The position numbers and the translations under genes are program-made. A DNA stretch of 64,000 nucleotides from Rubellimicrobium mesophilum DSM 19309 (GTDB taxonomy: Bacteria; Pseudomonadota; Alphaproteobacteria; Rhodobacterales; Rhodobacteraceae), in NCBI RefSeq assembly GCF_000600335.2, contig NZ_KK088521.1, forward strand, positions 62,001 to 126,000, given 5' to 3'. Of this stretch, positions 48,009-57,699 are shown in pieces. Below the pieces are notes generated by a model, which worked only from the letters and a program-made list of their open reading frames with translations, made no database searches and was not told where the DNA came from. Position 1 is the stretch's first letter; the number at the start of each line of letters is the position of its first letter.

Positions 48009-48929
48009 TCAGCCGCGAGGCAGGATCGCGCCGCGCACGCCGATGATCCGGCTGGCGAGGGCGTGCCCCGCCTGGGCGGCCTCTTCGACCGGGGCTCCCC
48101 GCAGGCGGGCCGCGAGGTAGCCCGCGTTGAAGCCATCCCCCGCCGCCGTGGTGTCCACGACCTTCGCGGCGGGAGGATAGGCGCCCTTGAGGAGCGCCCG
48201 TCCCTCGGCCCAGAGGTGCGGGCCCGCGGACCCGTCCTTGAGGGCGATCTCGCGGACGCCCTTGCGCGCGAGGCGCTCGAAGAGGTCGGGAACGGATTCG
48301 CCGGGGTGGAGCCGGGCCTCGTCGTCGCGCGAGGGGAGCGCGATGGTGGTCGCGTCCCACATCATCGAGAAGGTCGCGCGGGCGCTGTCCTCGCTGTCCC
48401 AGAGGCGGGGGCGGTAGTTCGTGTCGAAGGCGATGGTCCTGCCCATGGCCTTGAGCCAGGAGCACTGGCCGATGAGCTTCATCCGTGCCTCGGGCGGCAG
48501 GATGGCGAGGGTGATCCCGGACAGGAACAGGACGTCGAAGCCGCCGAGCGATTCGGGGTCGAGCCCACCTTCCCCGAGCATGGACCGGGCGGCGGATTCG
48601 CTGCGCCAGTAGGAGAAGGTGCGCTCGCCCCGGTCGTCCACGTTGATCGCGTAAAGGCCGGGGAGGCGGCCCGGCAGGCGGGCGACGGCCGAGGTATCGA
48701 GACCCTCCTCCTCCATGGCCGAGATCATGCGGTCCGAGAAGGCGTCGTCGCCCAGCGCCGTGAGGTAGGCCACCCGCGCGCCCTGCCCCAGCGCCCGCCT
48801 GAGGTAGATCGCGGTGTTGAGCGTGTCGCCCGCCACGCCGAAGGCCAGCGTCCCTGCCCGAGGGTCGAGGCCGGAGAGCTCGACCATGGCCTCGCCCAGG
48901 CAGGCGATGCGGTGGGGCGTGTCGTCCAT
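48009..48929 (-). CDS. kdgK: 2-keto-3-deoxygluconate kinase (PfkB family)
   Basis: This ATP-dependent sugar kinase has 306 residues. PfkB signature 1 lies near GVAGDTLNTAIYLRRALG, the central block is AFDTNYRPRLWDSEDS, and signature 2 is VVDTTAAGDGFNAGYLA with the catalytic Asp. The GDTLN substrate loop and NYRPRLW match KdgK of the Entner-Doudoroff side branch (pectin and hexuronate degradation). ATG 48929 has GGGAGG upstream; the longer frame is not family-like. It stands alone, divergent from the haloperoxidase-like gene by 121 bases. Confidence 0.88.
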   Translation of the reverse strand: MDDTPHRIACLGEAMVELSGLDPRAGTLAFGVAGDTLNTAIYLRRALGQGARVAYLTALGDDAFSDRMISAMEEEGLDTSAVARLPGRLPGLYAINVDDRGERTFSYWRSESAARSMLGEGGLDPESLGGFDVLFLSGITLAILPPEARMKLIGQCSWLKAMGRTIAFDTNYRPRLWDSEDSARATFSMMWDATTIALPSRDDEARLHPGESVPDLFERLARKGVREIALKDGSAGPHLWAEGRALLKGAYPPAAKVVDTTAAGDGFNAGYLAARLRGAPVEEAAQAGHALASRIIGVRGAILPRG

Positions 48930-49050
48930 GGCGAGCCTCCCGGGATTCGGGGACAGGGATAGAGGAGTCCCGCGCGCCCGGCCAGAGCCGCAGGTCTCTT
49001 GCCCCGCACGCGCCCGCACGGCTTAATTGGCGCCGGGGAGGAACGGGTTC

Positions 49051-50352
49051 ATGGGGTTCATGAGGGGCGTGGCCGCCGTCGCGGCGGCACTGGCGCTGGC
49101 GTCGGCGGCCGAGGCGCGGCCTTCGCCGGAGGAGGTGCTCCAGCTCGATACCCGGCTCGCCCTGGAGCTGACGCGGCACACTCCGACGACCTCGCCGCCC
49201 GTTGCGAGCCGGGCCTTCGCCTATCTCTATGTCGCGGCCTACGAGGCGGTCGCGGGAGGGTCCGGGGACCTCGTTTCCCTGGCGGGGCAGCTCGACGGCC
49301 TCGAGCCGCTCCCGCCGCGCGAGGCTGGCGCGACCTACGACGAGGGCGTGGTGCTGCAGGCGGCGCTTTCGACGGCGATGGCCGATCTCTACTCCCACAC
49401 CGGACCGACCGGGCAGAGGGCGCTGACCCGCATGGCCGAGCGGCTGGCGGACGGGGTCGCGGACGGAGTGCCACCGGAGGTCGAGGAGCGCAGCCGGGCT
49501 CAGGGGGAGGCGGTCGCGCGTCATGTCCTCGCCTGGGCCGAGGGCGACGGGGGGGCGGTGGTGGAGAACATGGGCTTCCCGCTCGCCTGGGACCTGCCCA
49601 AGGGGGACGGGCTCTGGGTGCCGACCAGCCGGATCGTGCAGCAGCAGCTTCCGCTCCTGCCTCGGTGGGGCGGCAATCGGACCTTCGCCATGCCGGACGG
49701 GGCCGCCTGTCCCCTGCCCCCGCCGCCCGCCTACAGCACGGAGCCCGGCTCCGCCTTCATGGCCGAGGCCGAGGAGGTGCTGGACGCCCGGCGCGGCCTC
49801 ACGGACGAGCAGCGCGCCATCGCGCGGTTCTGGTCGGATGACCCGATGCTGACCTCGACGCCGCCCGGCCACTGGATCGCCATCGCCGAGCAGGTGCTCG
49901 ACGCGCAGGATGCGGACGCGGAGCGGCGGGTGGAGGTGCTGGCCAGGCTCTCGGTCGCCATGGCCGACGCCTTCATCGGCTGCTGGCACGAGAAGTTCGT
50001 CTACAACTACGTCCGGCCGGTGACGGTCATCAAGGCGCAGCTCGACCCGACCTTCGAGCCCCTGCTCATCACGCCGCCCTTTCCCGAATACCCCTCAGGC
50101 CACAGCACGCAGTCGGCGGCGGCGGCGGTGGTGCTGACCGCGATGTTCGGAGAGGACTTCGCCTTCACCGATGCCTCGCACGAGGACGATGGCCTGCCGG
50201 CGCGGAGCTTCCCGAGCTTCGAGGCGGCGGCCGAGGAGGCGGCGATGTCGCGGCTCTACGGGGGCATTCACTTCCGATCGGCCATCGAGCAGGGGCTCGC
50301 GCAGGGGCGGTGCGTGGGTGCCTATGCCGTGGCGCTGAGGACGCGCCCATGA
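49051..50352 (+). CDS. Vanadium-dependent haloperoxidase/PAP2-superfamily protein, exported
   Basis: This 433-residue protein has a signal peptide (GVAAVAAALALASAAEA, cleavage after AEA). The vanadate/phosphate site is complete: KFVYNYVRP (K-X6-RP), YPSGHSTQSA, and the SRLYGGIHFRSA motif with the catalytic His. It could be a haloperoxidase or an acid phosphatase of the same fold. The length and the sequence order fit the vanadium-haloperoxidase-like group. ATG 49051 has GGGGAGGA upstream; TTG 49027 is a possible earlier start. Its stop overlaps the CRTAC1 gene (ATGA), so the two are translated together. Confidence 0.85.
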   Translation: MGFMRGVAAVAAALALASAAEARPSPEEVLQLDTRLALELTRHTPTTSPPVASRAFAYLYVAAYEAVAGGSGDLVSLAGQLDGLEPLPPREAGATYDEGVVLQAALSTAMADLYSHTGPTGQRALTRMAERLADGVADGVPPEVEERSRAQGEAVARHVLAWAEGDGGAVVENMGFPLAWDLPKGDGLWVPTSRIVQQQLPLLPRWGGNRTFAMPDGAACPLPPPPAYSTEPGSAFMAEAEEVLDARRGLTDEQRAIARFWSDDPMLTSTPPGHWIAIAEQVLDAQDADAERRVEVLARLSVAMADAFIGCWHEKFVYNYVRPVTVIKAQLDPTFEPLLITPPFPEYPSGHSTQSAAAAVVLTAMFGEDFAFTDASHEDDGLPARSFPSFEAAAEEAAMSRLYGGIHFRSAIEQGLAQGRCVGAYAVALRTRP

Positions 50353-51929
50353 ACCGGCTGGCCCTGATCGCGAGCCTGCTGGCGACCGCCGCCCAAGCGG
50401 AGGAGCCGCTGGTCCCGAGCTTCGTGGAGGAGACCGAGGCGTCCGGCGTCGCCAGCTCCTACGATGGTGGCTGGGAATACATGGTGGGCGGCGGCGTCGC
50501 GGCCTTCGACTGCTCGGGCGACGGGTTCCCTGACCTTGCCTTCGCGGGCGGGGAGTCGGCGGCCTCGCTCTGGCGGAACCTGTCGGCGCAGGGCGGGCCG
50601 CTGCGGTTCGAGAAGGTCGAGAGCGGCATCGAGATGGACGGCGTGACCGGGACCTATCCGCTCGACGTGGATGGGGACGGGGTGCAGGACCTGATGCTCC
50701 TTCGGCAGGGCGAGAGCGTGCTGATGCGCGGCCTCGGCGCGTGCCGCTTCGAGCGCGCGGACGAGAGCTGGGGGTTCCGGGCGCCGGACGCCTGGACCTC
50801 GGCCTTCTCGGCGACCTGGGAGGACGGCGCGGAGTGGCCGACGCTGGCGCTCGGCACCTACATCGACCCCAAGGAGGAGTTCTTTCCCTGGGGGACCTGC
50901 ACGGACAACCTGCTGTTCCGGCCCGAGGGACGGCGGTTCGGGGGCCCCTTGCCCCTTCGGCCGAGCTACTGCGCGCTGTCCATGCTGTTCTCCGACTGGG
51001 ACCGCTCGGGGACGCCGGCCCTGCGGATCGCCAACGACCGGGAGTACTACAAAGGCGGGCAGGAGCAGATGTGGCGGGTGCCTCCGGGCGCGGTGCCGAG
51101 CCTCTACACCGAGGCGGAGGGGTGGAAGTACCTCCGTATCTGGGGGATGGGGATCGCCTCGCGGGACCTCGATGGCGACGGATACCCCGAATACGCGTTG
51201 AGCAGCATGATGGACAACAAGCTCCAGACGCTCATGCGGGCGCCCGGGGACGGCGCCGCGCCGCGACCGGATTACAGCGACGTGGCCTTTCCGAAGGGGG
51301 CCATCGCCCAGAGGCCTTACACGGGGGGCGACGTGCGCCCCTCGACCGGCTGGCACGTGGAGTTCGCGGACGTGAACAACGACACGCGGCCGGACCTCTT
51401 CATCGCCAAGGGCAACGTGGACGAGATGCCGGACTTCGCGGCGCAGGACCCGAACAACCTTCTCCTGCTTTGCGACGACGGGACCTTTCGGGAGGCGGGA
51501 CTGGAGGCGGGAATCGCGAGCATGGCGGTCTCGCGCGGGGGGACGCTCGCGGACCTGAATCTGGACGGGCTGCCGGACCTCGTGGTGACGAACCGGCGAG
51601 CGAACGCGCAGCTCTGGCGCAACGCGACGGAGGGGGCCGGGCACTGGCTGGAACTGCGGCTGGAGCAACCGGGGCCGAACCGCGACGGCGTGGGCGCCTG
51701 GATCGAGGTGCGGCTGGCGGACGGGGTCCATTCGCGCGAGGTCACGGTGGGCGGCGGGCAGGCGGGCGGCTCCATGGGCTGGTGGCACATGGGGCTGGGC
51801 GCCGCCGAGGAGGCGGAGGTCCGGGTCGTCTGGCCGCATGGCGAGGCGGGCGAGTGGGAGACCGTTCGAGCCGATGGGTTCTATGTCCTGAGCCCGGATG
51901 CCGCCGCGCGGGCGTGGTCCCCCGGCTAG
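50349..51929 (+). CDS. CRTAC1-family protein with FG-GAP repeats and ASPIC/UnbV domain
   Basis: This exported 526-residue protein has a signal peptide (MNRLALIASLLATAAQA). It contains a beta-propeller of FG-GAP/VCBS repeats with calcium-binding loops DVDGDGVQDLML, DLDGDGYPEYALS, DVNNDTRPDLFIA and DLNLDGLPDLVVT, followed by a C-terminal ASPIC/UnbV domain (GAWIEVRLADGVHSREVTVG, VRVVWPHGEAGEW). Such proteins are often linked to vanadium-haloperoxidase-like genes in environmental bacteria. The overlap with the upstream gene suggests a secreted complex or a shared substrate. Function is unknown. Confidence 0.88.
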   Translation: MNRLALIASLLATAAQAEEPLVPSFVEETEASGVASSYDGGWEYMVGGGVAAFDCSGDGFPDLAFAGGESAASLWRNLSAQGGPLRFEKVESGIEMDGVTGTYPLDVDGDGVQDLMLLRQGESVLMRGLGACRFERADESWGFRAPDAWTSAFSATWEDGAEWPTLALGTYIDPKEEFFPWGTCTDNLLFRPEGRRFGGPLPLRPSYCALSMLFSDWDRSGTPALRIANDREYYKGGQEQMWRVPPGAVPSLYTEAEGWKYLRIWGMGIASRDLDGDGYPEYALSSMMDNKLQTLMRAPGDGAAPRPDYSDVAFPKGAIAQRPYTGGDVRPSTGWHVEFADVNNDTRPDLFIAKGNVDEMPDFAAQDPNNLLLLCDDGTFREAGLEAGIASMAVSRGGTLADLNLDGLPDLVVTNRRANAQLWRNATEGAGHWLELRLEQPGPNRDGVGAWIEVRLADGVHSREVTVGGGQAGGSMGWWHMGLGAAEEAEVRVVWPHGEAGEWETVRADGFYVLSPDAAARAWSPG

Positions 51930-52084
51930 GACGGCATTTCGGTTCGTGTTCCGGCGACGCGAGGCCTGGGCGGAAGGCGCAACTCCCCCTACCCCGCCGG
52001 GCGGCGACCCGGGGACGGGTTCAACATGGCAGAGAAGGATTAAGGAACGGTTAAGACCGGCATGGAACGTCGTGGCGGGAGACC

Positions 52085-52107
52085 CGTAGGACGGGCATCA
52101 GCCCGCC
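52085..52107 (-). repeat. REP-like palindromic element, copy C
   Basis: A CGTAGG flank is followed by CGGGC-ATCA-GCCCG. Compared as inverted repeats, it matches 52149-52171 at 21 of 23 positions. The pair therefore forms an inverted couple about 41 bases apart in the gap after the CRTAC1 gene. Confidence 0.7.
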
Positions 52108-52148
52108 AGCGACCTCGGCCAGCAGCGCACACGCAGCCTGCGAAGCGT

Positions 52149-52171
52149 GGCGGGCTGAAGCCCGCCCTACG
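52149..52171 (+). repeat. REP-like palindromic element, copy B
   Basis: GGCGGGCT-GA-AGCCCGCC (stem of eight) is followed by CTACG. Copy A at 17538-17560 has the same centre and flank, with two stem pairs exchanged on both arms (C-G for T-A and G-C for C-G), so the stem rather than the sequence is preserved. Confidence 0.75.
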
Positions 52172-52197
52172 ACCATCCGTTCCCGCCAGACGCCGAT

Positions 52198-53195
<998 letters not shown>

Positions 53196-53196
<1 letters not shown>

Positions 53197-54221
53197 CAGA
53201 GCCTCACCGGCTGGCCGGTCCGCACGCTCTCGTCGGCCGCGAGGCAGACGGCGAGGGAGCGGACGGCGTCCTGGAGGTGGCGGGAGAGGTCGAGGTCCTC
53301 CCTGATCGCGCGGGCGACGAAGGCCTGCTCGCGGTTGCAGAGGTCCTGGTGGCCGGGCTCGTCGGCCATGGACAGGTCCTCGTCTGGCTGGCCGACCCGG
53401 TGGACGCGGAGAAGCGAGGTCTTGGTGTGGGTGTCGATGTCGTCCGACCGGGCGCTCTCGGGCATACGGATGGAGACCGCGCCGCGTGGGCTGACCACGT
53501 CCTTCACGAAGAAGGCGGTGTCGGACATCATCGGGCCCCAGCCGGCCTCGTACCAGCCGCAGGAGCCGTCGGCGAAGAGCACCTGGAAGTGGCCGTAGTT
53601 GTACATCGTGGGCGCGACCTCCTCGGAGAGGCGGAGGCCCATGCCGCGCACCTCGGTCGGCGCGGCGTCGGTGATCTGGCACATCACGTCGACGTAGTGG
53701 ACGCCGCAATCCACGATGGGCGAGGTCGTCTCCATCAGGCGCTTGTGGACCTCCCAGGTCGGGCCGCTGCTCTGCTGGTTGAGGTTGAGGCGGAAGACGT
53801 AGGGGCCGCCCAAGGCGCGGGATTCCTCGATGAGGCGGATCCAGCTCGGGTGGTGGCGGAGGATGTAGCCGACGACGACCTTTCGGCCGGTGCGTTGCGC
53901 GGCGTCAGCCACGCGCCGGGCGTCGATGACGGTGGTGGCGAGGGGCTTCTCGACGAAGACGTGGGCGCCGGCCTCCATCGCCGCGACGGCGTAATCGGCA
54001 TGGGTGTCGGAGTAGGTAGCGATGCAGGCGAGGTCGGGCTTGAGACGGTGGAGCGCCTCGTGGAAGTCGGGCGCGATGGCGTGGCCCGCGAGCTCGGGCG
54101 GGAGGTCGACGTGGGAGCGGTTGACGAGGCCCACGATCTCGAAGTCGGGGTTGGTGGCGTAGGCGAGCGCGTGGCTGCGGCCCATGTTGCCCAGTCCCGC
54201 GACGAGGACTCGGATGGTCAT
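53196..54221 (-). CDS. Gfo/Idh/MocA-family oxidoreductase
   Basis: This NAD(P)-dependent sugar or polyol dehydrogenase has 341 residues. The dinucleotide fold is VLVAGLGNMGRSHALAYA, and the catalytic Lys lies in HVFVEKPLATTV. The C-terminal beta-sheet domain is intact (HHPSWIRLIEESRALGG, VDCGVHYVDVM). It lies inside the transporter operon, so it probably acts on the imported sugar or amino sugar. ATG 54221 overlaps the permease stop as ATGA. Confidence 0.9.
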
Positions 54222-55054
54222 TTCACGGCTCCTGCGGTGATCCCGCGGATGAGCTGCCGCGAGAAGATGAGATAGAGGATCAGGACGGGCACGATGGCGA
54301 GCGACAGCGCAGCCAGCACCGCGTTCCAGTTGGTCACGAACTGGCCGATGAAGACCTGCGAGCCCAGCGTGATCGTCTTGGTCGCCTCGGAGGGCGCGAG
54401 GATCAGCGGGAACCAGAGGTCGTTCCAGATCGGGATCATGGTGAAGACCGCGACGGTCGCCATCGCGGGCCGGACGAGCGGCAGAACGAGGCGGAAGAAG
54501 ATCGCGTATTCGGAGAGGCCGTCCATCCTCCCCGCGTTCTTGAGGTCGTCCGAGACGTTCCGCATGAACTCCGACAGGATGAAGACGGCGAGAGGCAGGC
54601 CCTGGGCGGTGTAGACGAGGATCAGCGCCGTCAGGGTGTTCACGAGGCCGGCGGCGACCATGCCCTGCAGGATCGCCACGGTGCCGAGGCGGATCGGGAT
54701 CATGATGCCGAGGGCGAGGTAGAGGCCCGTCAGCGTGTTGCCCCGGAAGCGGTATTCCGACAGCGCGAAGGCGGCCATCGCCCCGAAGAGGAGGACGAAG
54801 AAGATCGAGGCGACGGTGACGATCAGCGAGTTCTGGAAGTAGCCGAAGAAGTCGCCGTTCTCGAGGACGGTGGTATAGCCCACGAGGTCCCAGGTCTCGG
54901 GCGTGGGAACGGCCAGCGGCGCGCCGAAGATCGCGCGGCGGGACTTCACGCTGTTGATGACGATCACCCAGACCGGGAAGAGTGCGATCAGCGTGTAGGC
55001 GATCAGGATCGCATGGGCCGCGAAGGTGCGCCCGGGGTGGGAGCGGGCCGCCAT
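54218..55054 (-). CDS. Sugar ABC transporter permease, MalG type
   Basis: This inner-membrane subunit of 278 residues has six membrane helices, the first at AHAILIAYTLIALFPVWVIV. The EAA loop is NAGRMDGLSEYAIFFRLVLP. It overlaps the upstream permease by one base and the oxidoreductase by four. Confidence 0.92.
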   Translation of the reverse strand: MAARSHPGRTFAAHAILIAYTLIALFPVWVIVINSVKSRRAIFGAPLAVPTPETWDLVGYTTVLENGDFFGYFQNSLIVTVASIFFVLLFGAMAAFALSEYRFRGNTLTGLYLALGIMIPIRLGTVAILQGMVAAGLVNTLTALILVYTAQGLPLAVFILSEFMRNVSDDLKNAGRMDGLSEYAIFFRLVLPLVRPAMATVAVFTMIPIWNDLWFPLILAPSEATKTITLGSQVFIGQFVTNWNAVLAALSLAIVPVLILYLIFSRQLIRGITAGAVK

Positions 55055-55959
55055 CAGAACTGGTAGCGGCGGAGCCGCGTCTGGATCGCGAAGAGGTAGA
55101 CGCAGACACCGGCCAGAATGATGAGGAACATCGCCGTGGCGATGGCCGCGCCCATGTTCGGGTCGCCGAGCTGGAGCTGGAAGCCGAAGAAGGTGCGGTA
55201 GAGGAACGTTCCCAGGATGTCGGTCGCGAAGTTCGGGCCGGCGAGCGCGCCCTGCGCCACGTAGATCAGGTCGAAGGCGTTGAAGTTGCCGACGAAGGTC
55301 AGGATCGAGATGATCCCGATGGCGGGCAGGATGAGCGGAAGCTGCACCTTCCAGAAGCGCGACCAGCCGGTGATGCCGTCCATCTCGGCGGCCTCGAGAA
55401 CCTCGTCGGGGATGGAGAGGAGCGCGGCATAGATGAGCATCATGGGGATGCCGACGAACTGCCAGACGGAGATGAGGGCGAGGGTCGTGAGCGCCGTCTC
55501 CTCCTGCCCGAGGAAGGGTTGGAAGAGGAACTTGAGGCCGACCGCCTGGAGCATGGAGGGGGCGATGCCCCAGATCGGGGACAGGATCAGCTTCCAGACG
55601 AAGCCGACGATCACGAAGCTCAGGATCGTAGGGATGAAGATGGCGGTGCGGTAGAAGGCCGCGAGGCGGAGGCGCGGGCTGGAAAGGAGCGCGGCCAGGA
55701 GGATGCCGATGGGGTTCTGGACCAGCATGTGGATGATGAAGAACCACACGTTGTTGCGGAGCGCGTTCCAGAACTGCTCGGACCAGTGGGGGTCGCCGAA
55801 GAGGGTGCGAAAATTGGCGAGGCCGACGAAGCCCTCCGCCCGATAGAGGGAAAGGTTCAGGGTCCCGAAGAGGGGCAGGATCATCACGGCGGTGTAGACG
55901 AGCACGGCCGGCGCGAGGAACACCGCGATGTGCCACCTTGTCGCCCGTCGGGCCGCCAT
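55054..55959 (-). CDS. Sugar ABC transporter permease, MalF type
   Basis: This inner-membrane subunit of 301 residues has six helices and a first helix at WHIAVFLAPAVLVYTAVMIL. The EAA loop is EAAEMDGITGWSRFWKVQLP. It is preceded by a hairpin after the binding-protein gene. Confidence 0.92.
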   Translation of the reverse strand: MAARRATRWHIAVFLAPAVLVYTAVMILPLFGTLNLSLYRAEGFVGLANFRTLFGDPHWSEQFWNALRNNVWFFIIHMLVQNPIGILLAALLSSPRLRLAAFYRTAIFIPTILSFVIVGFVWKLILSPIWGIAPSMLQAVGLKFLFQPFLGQEETALTTLALISVWQFVGIPMMLIYAALLSIPDEVLEAAEMDGITGWSRFWKVQLPLILPAIGIISILTFVGNFNAFDLIYVAQGALAGPNFATDILGTFLYRTFFGFQLQLGDPNMGAAIATAMFLIILAGVCVYLFAIQTRLRRYQF

Positions 55960-55983
55960 GATCGTCCTTTCGCTGGGTGGTGC

Positions 55984-56007
55984 GGCCCCGGGGAGGCTCC
56001 CGGGGCC
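55984..56007 (-). other. Hairpin between binding-protein and permease genes
   Basis: A nine-base-pair GC stem (55984-55992 with 55999-56007, six-base loop) stands in the 60-base gap after the binding-protein stop. It has no T-run. Such hairpins often protect the upstream message and lower permease expression. Confidence 0.6.
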
Positions 56008-56019
56008 GGAAAGTTCAGG

Positions 56020-57288
56020 TCACTGGGCGGCTTCGCCGGGCTTGTACCAGGATTCGAGGCCCTGCTGGAGGCGGGCCGCCGCGTCGGCGGGCGTCTCGGT
56101 GCCCCGGATCACGTTGGCGGAGGCGTTCCAGGTCTCGTTCTCGAGGTTCGGCGTGCCGCGCGACAGGATCTGGTAGGTCGAGCGGATCGTGCTCTCGCAC
56201 TGGTCGCGCCAGGAGATGAACTCCTGCGCGAGGGGGTCGTCGAGCGTCACCTGCGCGTTCGACAGCGGGAAGAAGCCGGGGAGCGCGTTGCCGTAGAGCT
56301 GGGCGAACTCGGGGCTGCCCACCCATTCGAGGAATTCCTTCGCCTCCTCCGGGTGCGCGGTCGCGGCGTTCATGCCGATGCCGATGTCGGTGTGGTCCGA
56401 GATGTAGCAGGTGTCGCCGGCGTTCTGGACCGGGGGCGGGAAGGCGCCCATCTCGAAGGCGTCGCCGATCTGCGGGCGGAAGACCCCGATCTCCCACGAG
56501 CCCGTCGGGTAGATCGCGGCGCGGCCGAGGGTGAAGAGGTTCTGGCTGTCGGGGTAGGTCTGCGCCTCGAAGCCGTCGCCCAGGTAGTCCTTCCAGCGGG
56601 CCAGCTGCTCGAAGGGGGCGACCCAGTCCTCGTCGGTGAGCTTCTGGGTGCCGGCGATCAGGGCCTTCCGGCCCTCCTCGCCGTGCCAGTAGTTGGGCCC
56701 GATGTTCTGGTAGCCCATGGTCGCCGCTTCCCACTGGTCGTTGGTGCCCATGGCCATGGGGATGTAGGTCCCGTCCTCCTTGATCTTGTCGAGGACGGCG
56801 AAGAACTCGTCCACCGTGGTGGGCTCCTGCAGGCCGAGCTCGTCGAAGGCGGTCTTGTTGTAGATGAAGCCGTGGATCACCGAGGCCATCGGGACGCAGA
56901 AGGTGTGCGCCCCGTCGTCGGTCTGCCAGGCGGACTTGGCCACGTCCGAGAAGTTGGCCATCGCGGCGAGGTCGGTGAGGTCGGCGAGCTGCCCCTTGTT
57001 GTAGAGCTCGAGCGAGGCGTCGAAGGGACGGCAGGTGATGAGGTCGCCGGCGGACCCCGCGTCGAGCTTGGCGTTCAGCGCGGCGTTGTATTCGGCCGGG
57101 GCGGTCGGCGCGAACTCGACGTGGATGTTCGGGTGGCTCGCCTCGAAGGCGGGGATGATGGTGTCGTTCCAGATGCCGAGGTCGTCGTTGCGCCACGACT
57201 CGATGGTCAGCGTGACCGGATCCTGCGCGAGAGCGGGTCCGGCGAGCGCGGTCGTGGCGAGGATGGCGGCGATGATCGGTTTCTTCAT
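56020..57288 (-). CDS. Sugar ABC transporter substrate-binding protein
   Basis: This periplasmic protein of 422 residues belongs to solute-binding family 1. It has a Sec signal (MKKPIIAAILATTALAGPALA), then VTLTIESWRNDDLGIWNDTI and the lobe-crossing segments typical of the family (LGRAAIYPTGSWEIGVFRPQ, AKEFLEWVGSPEFAQLYGNA). It heads the operon with the two permeases, oxidoreductase and ATPase. A palindrome lies 40-50 bases upstream of its ATG. The sugar is unknown; MurQ and a BadF-type kinase nearby suggest an amino sugar. Confidence 0.92.
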   Translation of the reverse strand: MKKPIIAAILATTALAGPALAQDPVTLTIESWRNDDLGIWNDTIIPAFEASHPNIHVEFAPTAPAEYNAALNAKLDAGSAGDLITCRPFDASLELYNKGQLADLTDLAAMANFSDVAKSAWQTDDGAHTFCVPMASVIHGFIYNKTAFDELGLQEPTTVDEFFAVLDKIKEDGTYIPMAMGTNDQWEAATMGYQNIGPNYWHGEEGRKALIAGTQKLTDEDWVAPFEQLARWKDYLGDGFEAQTYPDSQNLFTLGRAAIYPTGSWEIGVFRPQIGDAFEMGAFPPPVQNAGDTCYISDHTDIGIGMNAATAHPEEAKEFLEWVGSPEFAQLYGNALPGFFPLSNAQVTLDDPLAQEFISWRDQCESTIRSTYQILSRGTPNLENETWNASANVIRGTETPADAAARLQQGLESWYKPGEAAQ

Positions 57289-57699
57289 GGTTGTCTCCCT
57301 TGTCGTCCTGTTGTCGCCGAAGAAGGTTTACGGATCGTAAGCGGACCGTGCGTTGCGTGGGGGTCGGAGAATCCGCTTGGATGTGGCCTCCGCGCCCGAG
57401 CGGGATTCGGAAAGGCGCCCGGGTTGGGCGGATCGTCCCGCCGGAGGGGAGTGGTCCCAGGCCAGGATGGATCCGGTCGCACGTCGCCGAGCCACGACCG
57501 AGGCGTTTCCCTGGGGCGGTCGTGTCGCGCTTCGAAACTCGGATGACGCGCTTCTCTGGGTCGCCGGGCCATCTTGGTTCTTGTCTCCCTGTGCGGGGGA
57601 GAATGACCGAACCGGGAAATCTGTAAAGGCTTGTCTCCGCCGCGTTTCGGCCTAGCGGCGACCTTTCCCTTGCGCCAGAAGCGGCACGGGGGGACCGCG
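57289..57699. other. Divergent promoter region between the sugar transporter and the kinase
   Basis: These 411 bases hold no convincing gene. TTACG-GAT-CGTAA at 57328-57340 is a perfect palindrome 40 bases upstream of the binding-protein start and is the best operator candidate. The rest is moderately GC-rich and includes a Shine-Dalgarno-like GGGGGGA before the kinase ATG. Confidence 0.55.
57328..57340. promoter_or_regulatory. Palindromic candidate operator of the sugar transporter
   Basis: TTACGGATCGTAA has perfect five-base arms and a three-base spacer, in front of the binding-protein gene (start 57288) and about 360 bases from the divergent kinase. The regulator is not in this window. 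Confidence 0.5.
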
